Source: Acidobacteriaceae bacterium
Lineage (GTDB): Bacteria > Acidobacteriota > Terriglobia > Terriglobales > Acidobacteriaceae
Reading direction: 5' to 3'
DNA: 56,018 nt
Assembly (NCBI GenBank): GCA_003139795.1
Contig: PLGM01000356.1
Span: 1 to 56,018 of the forward strand
Of the stretch, positions 27,810-37,718 are shown piece after piece. A program made the position numbers and the translations under genes. Below the pieces are notes generated by a model that worked only from the letters and a program-made list of their open reading frames with translations, ran no database searches and had not been told where the DNA came from. How positions within the stretch are numbered: position 1 is the stretch's first letter; each line of letters opens with the position of its first letter.

Positions 27810-30308
27810 TTGAGAAAACTCAGACAAACACAAATCGGCTCGCTCGCGTACCGGGCTATGCCCAGAATTGGGGCTGTGGCCACAATCCTGAGCCTGGCGC
27901 TGTTGGCTCATGCAACTGACACCACCCTGCGCAACAAGCAGGAATTCGTCGTCGTGCATTCCGGCGATGGTTCTTATGAGATTGGGCAGCAGAACCGTTC
28001 CGTGGTCCACGCCCGAGTCGCTGTGAGGGTGGATCATAACTGGGTCGCCTCAAGCGACTTTCCGCAGCATCGGATCAGCGAGTCCTCATTCGACGATGCT
28101 CTTGGACATGGCCGTGAAGCGACTGTCCAGTGCACCGGGCTCCCCTCCCGGCCGGACCTGTCCTATGCGATTCGGCTCTATGACAATATCGATGCCGGCG
28201 ATATTCGGGTCGAGATTCAGAACCATACCGGAAAGTCCGTCACCGTGCAATCGTTGCGTTCCATGGAAGCGATCGGCGATCGGCCCCTCGACTTGAACGC
28301 GTCCGCAAGCAGCGATCGGGTTCTTTCTGACAGCTTCAGTGAAGACTGGCCCCCGCTGACAATATACGACCTGGGCAAGGCCCCTGGCGGGATGCACCGT
28401 GCGGTCGGCAGTCAGCTCATCTATAACCGGGAGAGCAAAGACTCGATCTTCTTTGGCGCCCTTACTTCCGACCGCTTTCTAACTATCCTGCACCTGAAGA
28501 CCAACTTAGACGCGCAGCGCGCTACGGGAGTTGCATCTTACACCGTCGATTCCACCGGAACGACTGAGATACAGGCGACCGACCCGGAATCCGGCTTATC
28601 GCATGGTCCCGCAAAGAACCTGGTGGAACTCAGCCTGCCCGTGGCCCCGGAGGCTGCGCTCGGCTCTGAGCGCCTGATGTTTGCCCTGGGGAATAACTAC
28701 TACTCGATACTCGACACGTATGGCGCCGCCATTCGCGTGCTGCACCACAGCCGCTCCGGCACGGGCCCCATGCTTGGCTGGTGGAGTTGGACCGCTTTCT
28801 ATTCCGGCATCACCGAAGGCAACAGTTGGACCAACGCGCAATGGCTTGCGGAGCACCTGAAACCTCTGGGATTCGATTATTTCCACCTCGATCTTGGATA
28901 CGCTTATGCGCGCGGAGAATACACCACTCCCAACGCTGCCCAGTTTCCCAACGGACTGGTCCCGCTGACCCGCAATGTAACTAGCCTGGGATTGAAAATG
29001 GGATTCTGGACAGCCCCGTTTGAGGTCAGCGGCCGTTCCTGGGTTTTTGAGCACCACAAGGACTGGCTGGTGCGCAACGCACAGGGCGAACCGATTCAAA
29101 TCGGGGTGGGGGACGAAGCCGGAAGAGAAACCCTGTTTGTCTTGGACACGACCAATCCGCAGGCACAACAGTATCTCCGCGCCACCTATCACACGCTTGT
29201 CAAGGAATGGGGAGCGGCTTACATCAAGCTGGACTTTATGGATAACACCGCCATCGAAGGCTACTACTATCGCCCCCAGACCACTGCGCTCGAAGCCCAG
29301 CGGATTGGTTTGCAGATCATTCGCGAAGCAGTGGGCGAACACGTCCTCCTGGACAAGGATGGAAGCCCCATGCTGAATCCCGTTGGGCTCGTGGACGAAG
29401 GACGTCTCTCGCAGGATACCGGCCACGCCTTTCTGCGCAGCAAAGAAGCGGCTCCCGGCATCGCGGCGCGCTACTACATGCAGCATAATTTCTTCCTCAG
29501 CGATCCCGATGCCTTGACCATCTCGCGCCAGATGATCGAGGAGCGCCACATTCAGGCGCCTCTTACTTTGAATGAGGCTCGGGTCTCGGTCACGCTGGCC
29601 GCGGTTTCCGGCGGCATGTTGGAACTGGGCGACGACCTGCCTACTTTGGGCCAGGATCCGGACCGCCTCGCGCTGGTCACCAATCCCGATCTCTTGCAGA
29701 TGATTCAACTCGGCAATGCCGCGTTACCTCTCGACCTGCTGACTTATCGCCCGGCGGATGAGCAGCCTGGAATCTTTCTGCTTCGGGAAGATGCGCGGCA
29801 GACCATGCTGGCGGTATTCAACTGGACGGAGCATCCCAACTCGTATGCCTTCACATTCTCCGACCTCGGGCTCCCGCCGGACCATCGCTATCGCGTGGTC
29901 GATGTCTTCCAGCCAGAGCGACCACTCGCCTTCGATTCCACTGGACTGCGCATGGAAAACCAGCCGGCGCACTTTGTAACGCTGCTGAAAATCCTGGATG
30001 AGTCCGTCGCCGCGCAGGCCCCTTCGATCGCCGCCAAAGTCCCGGCAACGGGCAAGATCGGCGAGAATCTTGGCTTTGCGGCCGCCGCGTCCGCAGGCCA
30101 TGTTCCGGCTCTGGCCTATCGCTGGGACTTTGGAGACGGCGTGGTCGCGGATGGCGCAGCCCTATCGCATACCTATACGCGTGAAGGCAGCTACAAGGCC
30201 CATCTTCGCGTTGAGGGCGTGGACGGTCTCTCCTTCGAGCAAGATTACCCCCTTACCATCAAGGGCGCGGCGCACCTCCCCGCGCCGAAGCGCGGGACCG
30301 GCCAGTAA
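27810..30308 (+). CDS. Secreted GH36-like alpha-galactosidase with C-terminal PKD domain
   Basis: The start is TTG 27810 behind GAGGGGGGA. The 832-residue protein has a signal peptide ending near LLAHAT and an N-terminal beta-sandwich (to about residue 300). The GH36/GH27-type barrel begins at MLGWWSWTAFYSG. The nucleophile is Asp475 in YIKLDFMD, and the likely acid/base is Asp536 in GRLSQDTGH. A Greek-key beta domain follows, then a PKD domain near 750-825 (YRWDFGDGVVADGAALSHTYTREG). GH36 includes alpha-galactosidases and alpha-N-acetylgalactosaminidases. Given the surrounding galactosamine genes, either activity is plausible. A close paralog lies at 49310-51787. The gene ends 22 bp before the convergent NagX-like gene. 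Confidence 0.85.
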   Translation: MRKLRQTQIGSLAYRAMPRIGAVATILSLALLAHATDTTLRNKQEFVVVHSGDGSYEIGQQNRSVVHARVAVRVDHNWVASSDFPQHRISESSFDDALGHGREATVQCTGLPSRPDLSYAIRLYDNIDAGDIRVEIQNHTGKSVTVQSLRSMEAIGDRPLDLNASASSDRVLSDSFSEDWPPLTIYDLGKAPGGMHRAVGSQLIYNRESKDSIFFGALTSDRFLTILHLKTNLDAQRATGVASYTVDSTGTTEIQATDPESGLSHGPAKNLVELSLPVAPEAALGSERLMFALGNNYYSILDTYGAAIRVLHHSRSGTGPMLGWWSWTAFYSGITEGNSWTNAQWLAEHLKPLGFDYFHLDLGYAYARGEYTTPNAAQFPNGLVPLTRNVTSLGLKMGFWTAPFEVSGRSWVFEHHKDWLVRNAQGEPIQIGVGDEAGRETLFVLDTTNPQAQQYLRATYHTLVKEWGAAYIKLDFMDNTAIEGYYYRPQTTALEAQRIGLQIIREAVGEHVLLDKDGSPMLNPVGLVDEGRLSQDTGHAFLRSKEAAPGIAARYYMQHNFFLSDPDALTISRQMIEERHIQAPLTLNEARVSVTLAAVSGGMLELGDDLPTLGQDPDRLALVTNPDLLQMIQLGNAALPLDLLTYRPADEQPGIFLLREDARQTMLAVFNWTEHPNSYAFTFSDLGLPPDHRYRVVDVFQPERPLAFDSTGLRMENQPAHFVTLLKILDESVAAQAPSIAAKVPATGKIGENLGFAAAASAGHVPALAYRWDFGDGVVADGAALSHTYTREGSYKAHLRVEGVDGLSFEQDYPLTIKGAAHLPAPKRGTGQ

Positions 30309-30330
30309 CCGGATCGCCCCGGCCAGCGGC

Positions 30331-31530
30331 CTAGATCCGAATGAAAAGCTTCTTGCGGTACATCCAGAAGAGCATGAGCCAGTAGACTCCCAAGGTGAGA
30401 GCGCCAAGAACTATGGGCTCCAGCGCGGGTCCCAGGATATTCAGAGCAGATGCCCCTAGATTGATGCGGAAGCTGCTCTCGACGAATTCTTCACACAGAT
30501 TGGCGATGAGGTATGCAGCGATGGAATTCATGCCGACGACGACCAGCGGAAACGCGAGGCCGCGCTGCTTTTTGATATCGACGACCCACGAAAAAGCGGC
30601 GAGAAAGAAAAAGCACACGCCGCCGCTGAACAGTGTCCACGAGGGTGTCCAGATGCGCTTCACGATGGGGCAGATTCCGGTGAAGTGAAGCAAAAGACCG
30701 ACGGCAACCAAGGCGGCTCCTGCCAGCAGGAATCTGCGCATCGGAATGCTCGGAGCAGCAGCCAGAGACCAACGGCCCGCGGCGATTCCCAGCAGCATGG
30801 TGCCAAGCGTCGGAATAAAGCTCAGCGTCAGATAGCCGCCGTCGTTGAACAGGAAAGGACTGGTGCGCGGGAACAGGTTCAGGAACCAGACATCGAACGC
30901 CTGGCCGAGATTGCTGTTCATATTCCAGTGCGCTGCAAAGCCGGTGAAGAGGTGCCGGTGCCAGTCGTTCGCCACTCCCACGGCAGCGTAGTTGAAATTG
31001 GCGTCAGGCGCCGGGTACAGTGCCCATGCCAGCCAGTAGGCGAAGAGAATCCCTCCCAACGCGGTCCACTGCCAGCGCGGACGAACGAATGTAAGCAAAA
31101 AGGCAAAGGTGTAACCAAGGCCAATCTGGGTCAGCGTGTCCTCGAAGGTGAAGTTGGTGATGGGGCCTTGGGTGGAGCGAAGAAAGATTCCCAGCGCCAC
31201 CAGCAGGAAACTGCGCCAGATGGTATGGCCCAGCATGCGCTGGAAGCTGGCGCCTTTCTTCTGACGGCTTCTCAGGGAGTATGGAAGCGCAACCCCGACC
31301 AGGAAGGTGAAGGACGGCTGGATCATGTCGTGGAGGCTCATCCCCGCCCACTCAACGTGGGACTGGTTGTAGGCCAGAAACCTCCAAAGGAAATTGTTTG
31401 GGAAAGAAAGAGCTACGTGTGCAAGCTGAAGGACTTCCCCCATCATCAGGAGCATGACCAAGCCCCGGTAAGCGTCGACTGCAATATTTCGTTGCAGCTT
31501 TTGTTCTACACTCGCGACCGTTTCGCTCAT
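30331..31530 (-). CDS. DUF5009/NagX-like multi-pass membrane protein (HGSNAT relative)
   Basis: Start ATG 31530 has GGAGGA seven bases upstream. The 399-residue protein has about ten membrane helices and the signatures of the DUF5009/heparan-alpha-glucosaminide N-acetyltransferase group: RNIAVDAYRGLVMLLMMGEVLQL at the start, HDMIQPSFTFLVGVALPYSL, GLGYTFAFLL and VVVGMNSIAAYL near the end. Animal members acetylate terminal glucosamine across a membrane; bacterial NagX proteins lie in amino-sugar operons, where a sugar transport or acetylation role has been proposed. It is the third gene of a minus-strand series after a TonB receptor and an esterase, which fits processing of acetylated amino-sugar glycans. 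Confidence 0.8.
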   Translation of the reverse strand: MSETVASVEQKLQRNIAVDAYRGLVMLLMMGEVLQLAHVALSFPNNFLWRFLAYNQSHVEWAGMSLHDMIQPSFTFLVGVALPYSLRSRQKKGASFQRMLGHTIWRSFLLVALGIFLRSTQGPITNFTFEDTLTQIGLGYTFAFLLTFVRPRWQWTALGGILFAYWLAWALYPAPDANFNYAAVGVANDWHRHLFTGFAAHWNMNSNLGQAFDVWFLNLFPRTSPFLFNDGGYLTLSFIPTLGTMLLGIAAGRWSLAAAPSIPMRRFLLAGAALVAVGLLLHFTGICPIVKRIWTPSWTLFSGGVCFFFLAAFSWVVDIKKQRGLAFPLVVVGMNSIAAYLIANLCEEFVESSFRINLGASALNILGPALEPIVLGALTLGVYWLMLFWMYRKKLFIRI

Positions 31531-31672
31531 TCGCAAATCCTCCACGCAGTTTGTTTTATCTCTTCAGGGACCGATTCAAAAGAATTTGTATCTTTCGATA
31601 ACCGGCGTTTGGAGATTGACAGCAAGCATGCCTCTGAATCCCGCTAACTTCACTCGCCAGCAAGCACCAGGT

Positions 31673-33676
31673 TCACCGCGGACTGCTGAAAGTGACTATC
31701 TTGCCTGGAGCAGCAAGCGCCGCGAGGGTATCGATGTCGAAGTATCGATAGAGGTCGAGGCAAAAGAGCTCTGGAGCGGTGCGAAACGGCACTGGCGTAT
31801 CGATCAGGTAGGCCAGGCTTTTCATGGCGTTCCGGTTCACCACAGCGGAGAAGTCCTCTGGCGCTATGGCGGCAGCCGTTAAGGAAATAACCTGGTTGCG
31901 AATCCCATCTGTCTCCACCTGCACCGGACGCCCCGTGGTGGATCGGAACCAGTTAGCCACGGCCACCAATTGAGCGGCCTCCAGCCCTAAAGGACGAGCG
32001 CCGCTGCTGTCTGTCAGCAACTCCCAAGCCCCGCGATTCGGTAACTGGTCTCCATTAAAGAACAGATCCAGCGCCAACACCTGCTCCCCGCGGTCCACAT
32101 GCGGGACCACCATATCGCCGGAAGCTTTGTAGCCTTTGTCATTGAGCACGATGGTTGCCGGCGCGTTCTCGGGGGCAGCTTCTTCCCGGAACAAGATGCC
32201 ATTGGCGCTGAGCTCATTGGAGAAATCGAAACGATAAGACAAGGTGCGAAAATCGAAGTTCCTGCTGTTATCCACCCGCAAGGCGCGTATAGTGGATACC
32301 GGCGCGTAGCGGACCACGGATTCCAACTTCTCCCGCTCTGCCTTTGCCCACTCTTGGCGCGCTGCGCTGTCTGCCGGCGCCGGTTCGTGATGGATCTGCC
32401 GCGCCAGTTTTCTCGCCAGGGTAACGAAGGTCAAGTTATCGGCCGGCACACCGATGGCAAGCTCCTGCGGGGTCCTGATTTCATCGTCACTGTAGATCTC
32501 GCCATCCAACACCGGCAGATTGAAATGTGCACTGAAGAAGCGGTAAGCCTGTTGCCGGTTATCCAACTGATAGTTATGCGACCCTGGATAGAGGTTCTCG
32601 CTCCAAGCCAGCTCGTCGGAGGCTCCGTATAGCTGGAAAAACGGCTTTACCTGATCATATAAGTACGGCTTCACCAAGGGAGCCCGAAAACAGCAGCTAT
32701 CCGTGCCATTATGGATCTCCAGCGTGGGGCGAGGCGCGCGTAACGCGAGCAACTCCGGATAGTCTTCACCCTGCATCAAGTCGGGCGCGTCCGCTTCAGT
32801 TTCATCTGTATCCACTGGATGGGTAAGGTTCGACTCGCGCGAACCAATACCGGCCACCTCCACCTCGACCGCGACGCGTGGATCCAGGGCGCTCAGCATG
32901 ACCGTTTGCCAGCCCCCACCGGAAAGTCCGGTCACGCCGATCCGGGTTGTGTCAACCTCCGGCAATCCGCTCAGATAATCCAACCCCCGCCGCATGGAAA
33001 GATAAAAGATCCCCAGCACATTGGAACCGACGAGGTTCAACTGGGAACCGAAATCGTGTGCGTTTTCCGCATTCGCAAGCTCTCCGTAACCAATAAACTC
33101 CAGGTCCAGGGCGACGATGCCGCGCTTGGCGAAGTTGATGCAACGCTTCTGCTCATATTCCACCTCGATCCCCTCCGGCTCATGCCCGGGCAGGTTCAAA
33201 ATGGCGGGTACGCGGCCGCTAATCTTTGCCGACTCATAGAGAAGCGCGGTCGAATGGAAACCCGGCACAACCTCAAAGCGCAATTTGTGAATCCGGTATC
33301 CGTGACTGGTTTCAATGATCCCCACCTCCTCGAATTTCGGGGCCGCATCCACCCATTCACGCGGCCAGCCGTGATAGGCAATGTCGTCGAGAACGTGCTT
33401 GCGCACCCGTTCTTCTTCCGCACTCCACAATGCAGGCGTTGTGAGCGTGGGCAGCGGAGGAAAGCGCTTCAATAAGAATTCCTGCAGCTGATACTCCCTC
33501 CATGGAACATCCAGTGTGGGCTGCGCCAGCGACTCTGCCACGTAAGGTTGGCTGATCTGGGCATACCCGGAAATTGCGCCCATCCCCAGGATCCAGGGCA
33601 ATACTCCGCCAGCCCCAAGCCTGCGCCGGCTGTTCCCATACGGCCTAGGTTTGCTCATTGCTGCTTTATTGTCCAT
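31673..33676 (-). CDS. Exported alpha/beta-hydrolase, acetylxylan-esterase-like, with extra C-terminal domain
   Basis: The 667-residue protein has a basic N-terminus and a hydrophobic signal ending near ISGYAQ. Residues about 120-400 form an alpha/beta-hydrolase domain: the nucleophile elbow is GLSGGGWQ (Ser252) and a likely catalytic His lies in YPGSHNYQ. This resembles the large acetylxylan-esterase/cephalosporin-deacetylase-type hydrolases. The C-terminal 250 residues look like a second, degenerate hydrolase-type lobe without a visible Ser motif. It would remove ester groups from glycans in the periplasm or outside the cell. It lies 152 bp after the TonB receptor and 142 bp before the NagX-like gene on the same strand. 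Confidence 0.72.
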   Translation of the reverse strand: MDNKAAMSKPRPYGNSRRRLGAGGVLPWILGMGAISGYAQISQPYVAESLAQPTLDVPWREYQLQEFLLKRFPPLPTLTTPALWSAEEERVRKHVLDDIAYHGWPREWVDAAPKFEEVGIIETSHGYRIHKLRFEVVPGFHSTALLYESAKISGRVPAILNLPGHEPEGIEVEYEQKRCINFAKRGIVALDLEFIGYGELANAENAHDFGSQLNLVGSNVLGIFYLSMRRGLDYLSGLPEVDTTRIGVTGLSGGGWQTVMLSALDPRVAVEVEVAGIGSRESNLTHPVDTDETEADAPDLMQGEDYPELLALRAPRPTLEIHNGTDSCCFRAPLVKPYLYDQVKPFFQLYGASDELAWSENLYPGSHNYQLDNRQQAYRFFSAHFNLPVLDGEIYSDDEIRTPQELAIGVPADNLTFVTLARKLARQIHHEPAPADSAARQEWAKAEREKLESVVRYAPVSTIRALRVDNSRNFDFRTLSYRFDFSNELSANGILFREEAAPENAPATIVLNDKGYKASGDMVVPHVDRGEQVLALDLFFNGDQLPNRGAWELLTDSSGARPLGLEAAQLVAVANWFRSTTGRPVQVETDGIRNQVISLTAAAIAPEDFSAVVNRNAMKSLAYLIDTPVPFRTAPELFCLDLYRYFDIDTLAALAAPGKIVTFSSPR

Positions 33677-33828
33677 TCATCGCCCCCGCTTGAACATCGT
33701 TGTTATCACTTACTCCCGGCAGGCGCAACGCATGGCTGCCTGCAAACAATCAGGGCGCCGGTGGAATGTAAGTCGCGTCGCTGCTGACTTACATGCCACC
33801 CGGGCACCCTGCTGCGGTGAACGGATTC

Positions 33829-36800
33829 TTAAAACTTGATTTTCAACGCCATCTGGAGAATACGAGGGTCACCGGCAGAGCTGATCTGTCCAAAATTGCT
33901 GTCCTGAAGTCCGGCATCGGGATCGCCAAAGTTGACATTGTTGAATGCGTTGTAGAATTCCGCGCGGAACTCATAGCTGACGCGTTCGCCGACCTTACCA
34001 TTCTTCAAGAGAGCCAAATCCGTAGTGAAGAGCCTCGGCCCGCGAAGAGAATTCTTGCCGATGTTACCGTAAGTGCCGATGGCATTTGGCACAAAATCGG
34101 CGGTGTTGAACCATTCGTTGATCAAAGCGGAATGGGAACGCTTGGAGCTCAGCTTGGTATCCGAAATGTTTGCCACTGTGATGTCAGGACGGTCATTTCC
34201 CATCGCACTGAAGGAATTATCATCCTCTGCGAATGCCGTATACGGAAAGCCCGATTGCCAGTTTGCGATATAGCTCAGGTTCCATCCGTTGATCGCCTTA
34301 TCCGCGGCACCTTTGATTGGAACGCGGGGAAGAGCATAATTTCCAGACAATCTGAAGACGTTGCTATCGTCACCGGCGTCGGGCCCGTGGTCAAGAGCAC
34401 GGCCACAGCCGCAGGTATTGATGCCGCCGATTCCAAATATATACTCCTGTCCATTGGGACCGAAGTCATTCAGTGCGTGCGACCACGTATAGTTCGTTTG
34501 GAAGGCGAGGCCGTAGCCCAAACGCTTTTCGAGCTCAAACTGGCCGGAGTTGTAGTTGCTGTTCACTCCGGAGTTGATTGAACCGATGAACCCGTAGTTT
34601 GGATAGAGGAGACGCGATTGAATATTGCTCTCCGTCGACTGCCCCGGAATATAAACCGAGGGATTCAGTTGCAGCAGTCCGGCCTCTTGATCGCCGGTAC
34701 CGCCCAGGTGAGCACCGTGATTCCCCGCATACTCCAACCGCATAAACAAACTTGAGCCGAAGTCATGCTCGAAGGTCAGGTTATACGTCAGGATCTGAGG
34801 TAGCCGGAAGTGCCTGTCGAAGATCTGCGTAAAAGCGATGTCCTGAGGAAACGTGGCCGTAGCGCCTGGATCGATAGGGCCAAACGATCCGGGAAAGGGG
34901 TTTGTCACGCCCGCGGCGGTATAGGGGTTGGTGAAATTGGTGTTGCTAATGCTCACGATCGGAGCGAACGGAGGAACGCCGACGACGTCTTCAAACGCTA
35001 CCCCATTGGGCGCCTGGTAATAGTAGCCTGCTCCACCGCGGATGCTGGTCTTGCCATCTGCCGTCAGTTGATATGCAAAGCCCACGCGTGGGCCGATATT
35101 GCTCAAGTTGTTATAGATTGACGATGCAGGACATCCAGCGTCGTTATTCTTGCCGCCGAAGAGCAGATCCTGAGGCGCATTCGGGTAGCGCGTCGATTGC
35201 GCTCCCGGCACAAAACATGCGACTCGCCCCTCGCTGTCCGTGTAGGGGAAGAACGGATCCCAGCGTACACCGGCGCTCACGGTGAGCCGCGAGGTCGCGT
35301 GCCAGTTATCCTGAACGAAGGCACTCCAGTCGTTTCCGCTAAAGTTCAAATACAAACCGCCTGCCTGCACAAAGTCCGATGCATCTCCCAGCAAAAAGTC
35401 GGAGAGATTGTTTCCGCTCAGGTTGCCGCCAAAGCTGTAGTTGCCATCGGATTGATATGAGTTTCCCATGGGAAGGTTCATATGCTCCCATTCGCCCCCG
35501 AACTGGAGTTCATTCGGTCCCTTGATGAAGGTGGCGATTTCACGATCGGATATGTCGCTGTGATTCCAAGTTCCCGGGGAAGGCTGTTCTCCTACGGTAA
35601 ACTCTCCGGATACATTGACGTTCAGCGTCGCCGGAAAATTGGTGGGTTGAGAAATGTTCGCGCCCGCCGTGACGATATTGAAGGGGGCTGGCGATTCCGT
35701 CAGTCCGACCTTCCTTGTCAATCCGAAATAGCTATTAAGAAGAATCTTGGGCGAGATCGTGTAGATGTCGACGACGCTGATGTTCTTCAGACTCTGAATT
35801 TGTGGATCTTCCCCATTGCCCTCAAGGATGTTGCTCGTCGGCGGGATGATGATTGGGACGTTGTATTTGAGTTGAAAATAGTGCCCGCTAATATGATGTT
35901 TGCCGCGATTGTAGTCAATCTTGACCAGGTATTCGTCAGTATTCTGGACAGACGGAGCTCCGCTGTACTTCAAATAATTGGGCCCGTCCGCCGGGTCATT
36001 CGGAAGAGGAATGTGATTCAGCAAATAGAGAGCCGTTTGGTCAAAGGCTGCCGGATTAATCATATTGTTGCTGTCGAATTGGTAGGGCGAGGTCGGGTCG
36101 GGGTTCGTCAATACTGTACCCGGAAGAAGAGCCGAGAAATCTCCGTTACGCTCAGCCTGCGTCGGCACCTGGGAACTCAGGCCGTTGTTGGACGTGTTTT
36201 GGCGTGTGCCCTGATACGATCCAAAGAAAAACAGCTTGCCTTTCAGGATTGGCCCGCCGATGGTGCCTCCAAATTGATTCTGCTTCAACGGGTCTGGAGA
36301 GGTGGCAAAATAGTTCTTGGCATCCATCGCATAGTTGCGAAGATACTCAAAAGCGTCGCCATGAAATTGATCGGTTCCGGACTTGGTTACGACATTGGCC
36401 ACTCCGCCCGTCGCGTTTCCATAAGCGGCGCTCATGTTATCGGTTTGCACATTGAATTCCTGCAGCGCGTCGGGACTTGGGAAAGGCAGATTGGTGTTGA
36501 TATACATGTCGTTGTAGTCCACGCCATCCAGCAAGTAATAGACGCCGTTGGAGCCGCCGCCATTGACTTTCGCATATTGCTCGCCAGGCAGGACGCCGCC
36601 TTCACAATTGTTGCCGCAGTTCTGTCCTGTGACATCGACTGCGCCGGGGACCAGAAAGACCAACTGTTGCGCCTCGCGTCCATTCAAGGGCATGCTTTCC
36701 ATGCTCTTCTCATCGATAACCTGCGAGATGGCTGCATCGTCGGTGGTCACCTGGTTGGAACTGCCCTCCACCGTGACCTGCTGGGTCACCGCTCCGACCG

Positions 36801-37182
36801 CCAAGGTGACCTTCTGGCTGGCGGCCTGTCCGACTTCCAAACCGATGCCCTTTTGCACATAGGTGCTGAAGCCGGCCATTTCAACTGTCATCCGATAGTC
36901 GCCAACTGGGAGGCTTGGAAACAGGAACTCGCCTGCACCTCCCGATTTGACGGCCTGCTTATAGTCAGTTCCTGCTTGTTCGACGGTCACAGTCGCCCCA
37001 GGAACCGCTGCACCCGTGTGGTCCTGTACCGTGCCGCTCAGCCGCGCCGTGGTGAACTGGGCAACTGCCGTCGTTGCCCACAGAACGACCACGAAGAACG
37101 ATGCGAAAAGAAAAGCTGCCTTGCACCGTGCCTGATTGAAGATTTGGCGTTCCACATTCATGCTTTTTTCCGTTGCTCTCAT
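33829..37182 (-). CDS. Oar-like TonB-dependent receptor, first gene of a probable uptake operon
   Basis: Start ATG 37182 is preferred because GGAGGA (37191-37196) lies eight bases upstream. The 1117-residue protein has a signal peptide ending near TTAVAQ. A carboxypeptidase-regulatory-like domain follows (ARLSGTVQDHTGAAVPGATV to YRMTVEMAGFSTY), then a plug region (VDVTGQN, DGVDYNDMYI, GNATGGVANVVTKSGT) and a large barrel ending in LQMALKIKF. It would import oligosaccharides or other large ligands with energy from TonB. The esterase and NagX-like genes follow on the same strand. Its promoter is nearly identical in layout to the one before the second GH36 gene, which suggests galactosides or galactosamine glycans as ligands. 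Confidence 0.9.
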   Translation of the reverse strand: MRATEKSMNVERQIFNQARCKAAFLFASFFVVVLWATTAVAQFTTARLSGTVQDHTGAAVPGATVTVEQAGTDYKQAVKSGGAGEFLFPSLPVGDYRMTVEMAGFSTYVQKGIGLEVGQAASQKVTLAVGAVTQQVTVEGSSNQVTTDDAAISQVIDEKSMESMPLNGREAQQLVFLVPGAVDVTGQNCGNNCEGGVLPGEQYAKVNGGGSNGVYYLLDGVDYNDMYINTNLPFPSPDALQEFNVQTDNMSAAYGNATGGVANVVTKSGTDQFHGDAFEYLRNYAMDAKNYFATSPDPLKQNQFGGTIGGPILKGKLFFFGSYQGTRQNTSNNGLSSQVPTQAERNGDFSALLPGTVLTNPDPTSPYQFDSNNMINPAAFDQTALYLLNHIPLPNDPADGPNYLKYSGAPSVQNTDEYLVKIDYNRGKHHISGHYFQLKYNVPIIIPPTSNILEGNGEDPQIQSLKNISVVDIYTISPKILLNSYFGLTRKVGLTESPAPFNIVTAGANISQPTNFPATLNVNVSGEFTVGEQPSPGTWNHSDISDREIATFIKGPNELQFGGEWEHMNLPMGNSYQSDGNYSFGGNLSGNNLSDFLLGDASDFVQAGGLYLNFSGNDWSAFVQDNWHATSRLTVSAGVRWDPFFPYTDSEGRVACFVPGAQSTRYPNAPQDLLFGGKNNDAGCPASSIYNNLSNIGPRVGFAYQLTADGKTSIRGGAGYYYQAPNGVAFEDVVGVPPFAPIVSISNTNFTNPYTAAGVTNPFPGSFGPIDPGATATFPQDIAFTQIFDRHFRLPQILTYNLTFEHDFGSSLFMRLEYAGNHGAHLGGTGDQEAGLLQLNPSVYIPGQSTESNIQSRLLYPNYGFIGSINSGVNSNYNSGQFELEKRLGYGLAFQTNYTWSHALNDFGPNGQEYIFGIGGINTCGCGRALDHGPDAGDDSNVFRLSGNYALPRVPIKGAADKAINGWNLSYIANWQSGFPYTAFAEDDNSFSAMGNDRPDITVANISDTKLSSKRSHSALINEWFNTADFVPNAIGTYGNIGKNSLRGPRLFTTDLALLKNGKVGERVSYEFRAEFYNAFNNVNFGDPDAGLQDSNFGQISSAGDPRILQMALKIKF

Positions 37183-37294
37183 CTGCGCTGTCCTCCACTC
37201 CATTGAAGTATCCCGATCCCAGTGAATTGCTACGGCTGCTTGCCTTTTCTTTTGGAATGCCTACCTTGAAGGCTTCGATATCGATCAAATACGA

Positions 37295-37361
37295 CGTTTT
37301 GTAATCGTTTTGATGTTTTTACGATAATCCTGCTCATTTTGTCAAGCGAAAAGTCCTGACG
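37295..37361 (-). promoter_or_regulatory. Promoter/operator A of the TonB receptor operon
   Basis: On the minus strand, -35 TTGACA (37345 to 37340) and -10 TAAAAA (37321 to 37316) are 18 bases apart, exactly as in the GH36 promoter at 52044-52073. Upstream of the -35 lies the shared palindrome half AAGCGAAAAGTCCTGACG (plus strand 37344-37361). Around the expected start site are two direct CGTTTTG copies 11 bp apart (37295-37301 and 37306-37312), one helical turn, as in many DeoR-type operators. The leader to ATG 37182 is about 127 nt. The remaining stretch 37362-37718 shows no gene. Confidence 0.65.
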
Positions 37362-37718
37362 GGAAAGCCGCGCAAGCTTGCTCAGAGGGGCGCTGGCCTG
37401 CCTGCATGGACCCGTCCGCGGAGTTGACCGTTGCTCCCAAGCCGCCCGTGGTGCATGGAAAGGAATTCAGGGGTGGCCTGAGCGCAGTCAGGATAGTCGC
37501 GTCTTGCGGCGGAAGTTGCGTGAGGCCGGGAGAGGGAATCTATCCACAGCGGGCTTCGATCCCGGCGCACGCTGACGGACCAAGCAGGAACAACATCTGC
37601 GCGTTGCCCTGGTTCTTCCCCCTCCCGCGGACGCCCTGCCCCCGCCGTCGATTCTCGTACGCCGTCTTGCCGGCAAGTTTATTTCGGAATTCTGGCGGGT
37701 CAAGATCGGAATTCTCCC

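Noticed and set aside
28596..29708. 370-codon minus-strand open frame
   Set aside because: It is a shadow of the GH36 gene, with no family features. The similar frame at 50204-50995 opposite the paralog reflects only the shared coding sequence.
35482..37206. 574-codon plus-strand open frame
   Set aside because: It is antisense to the TonB receptor, which has clear domains in its own frame.
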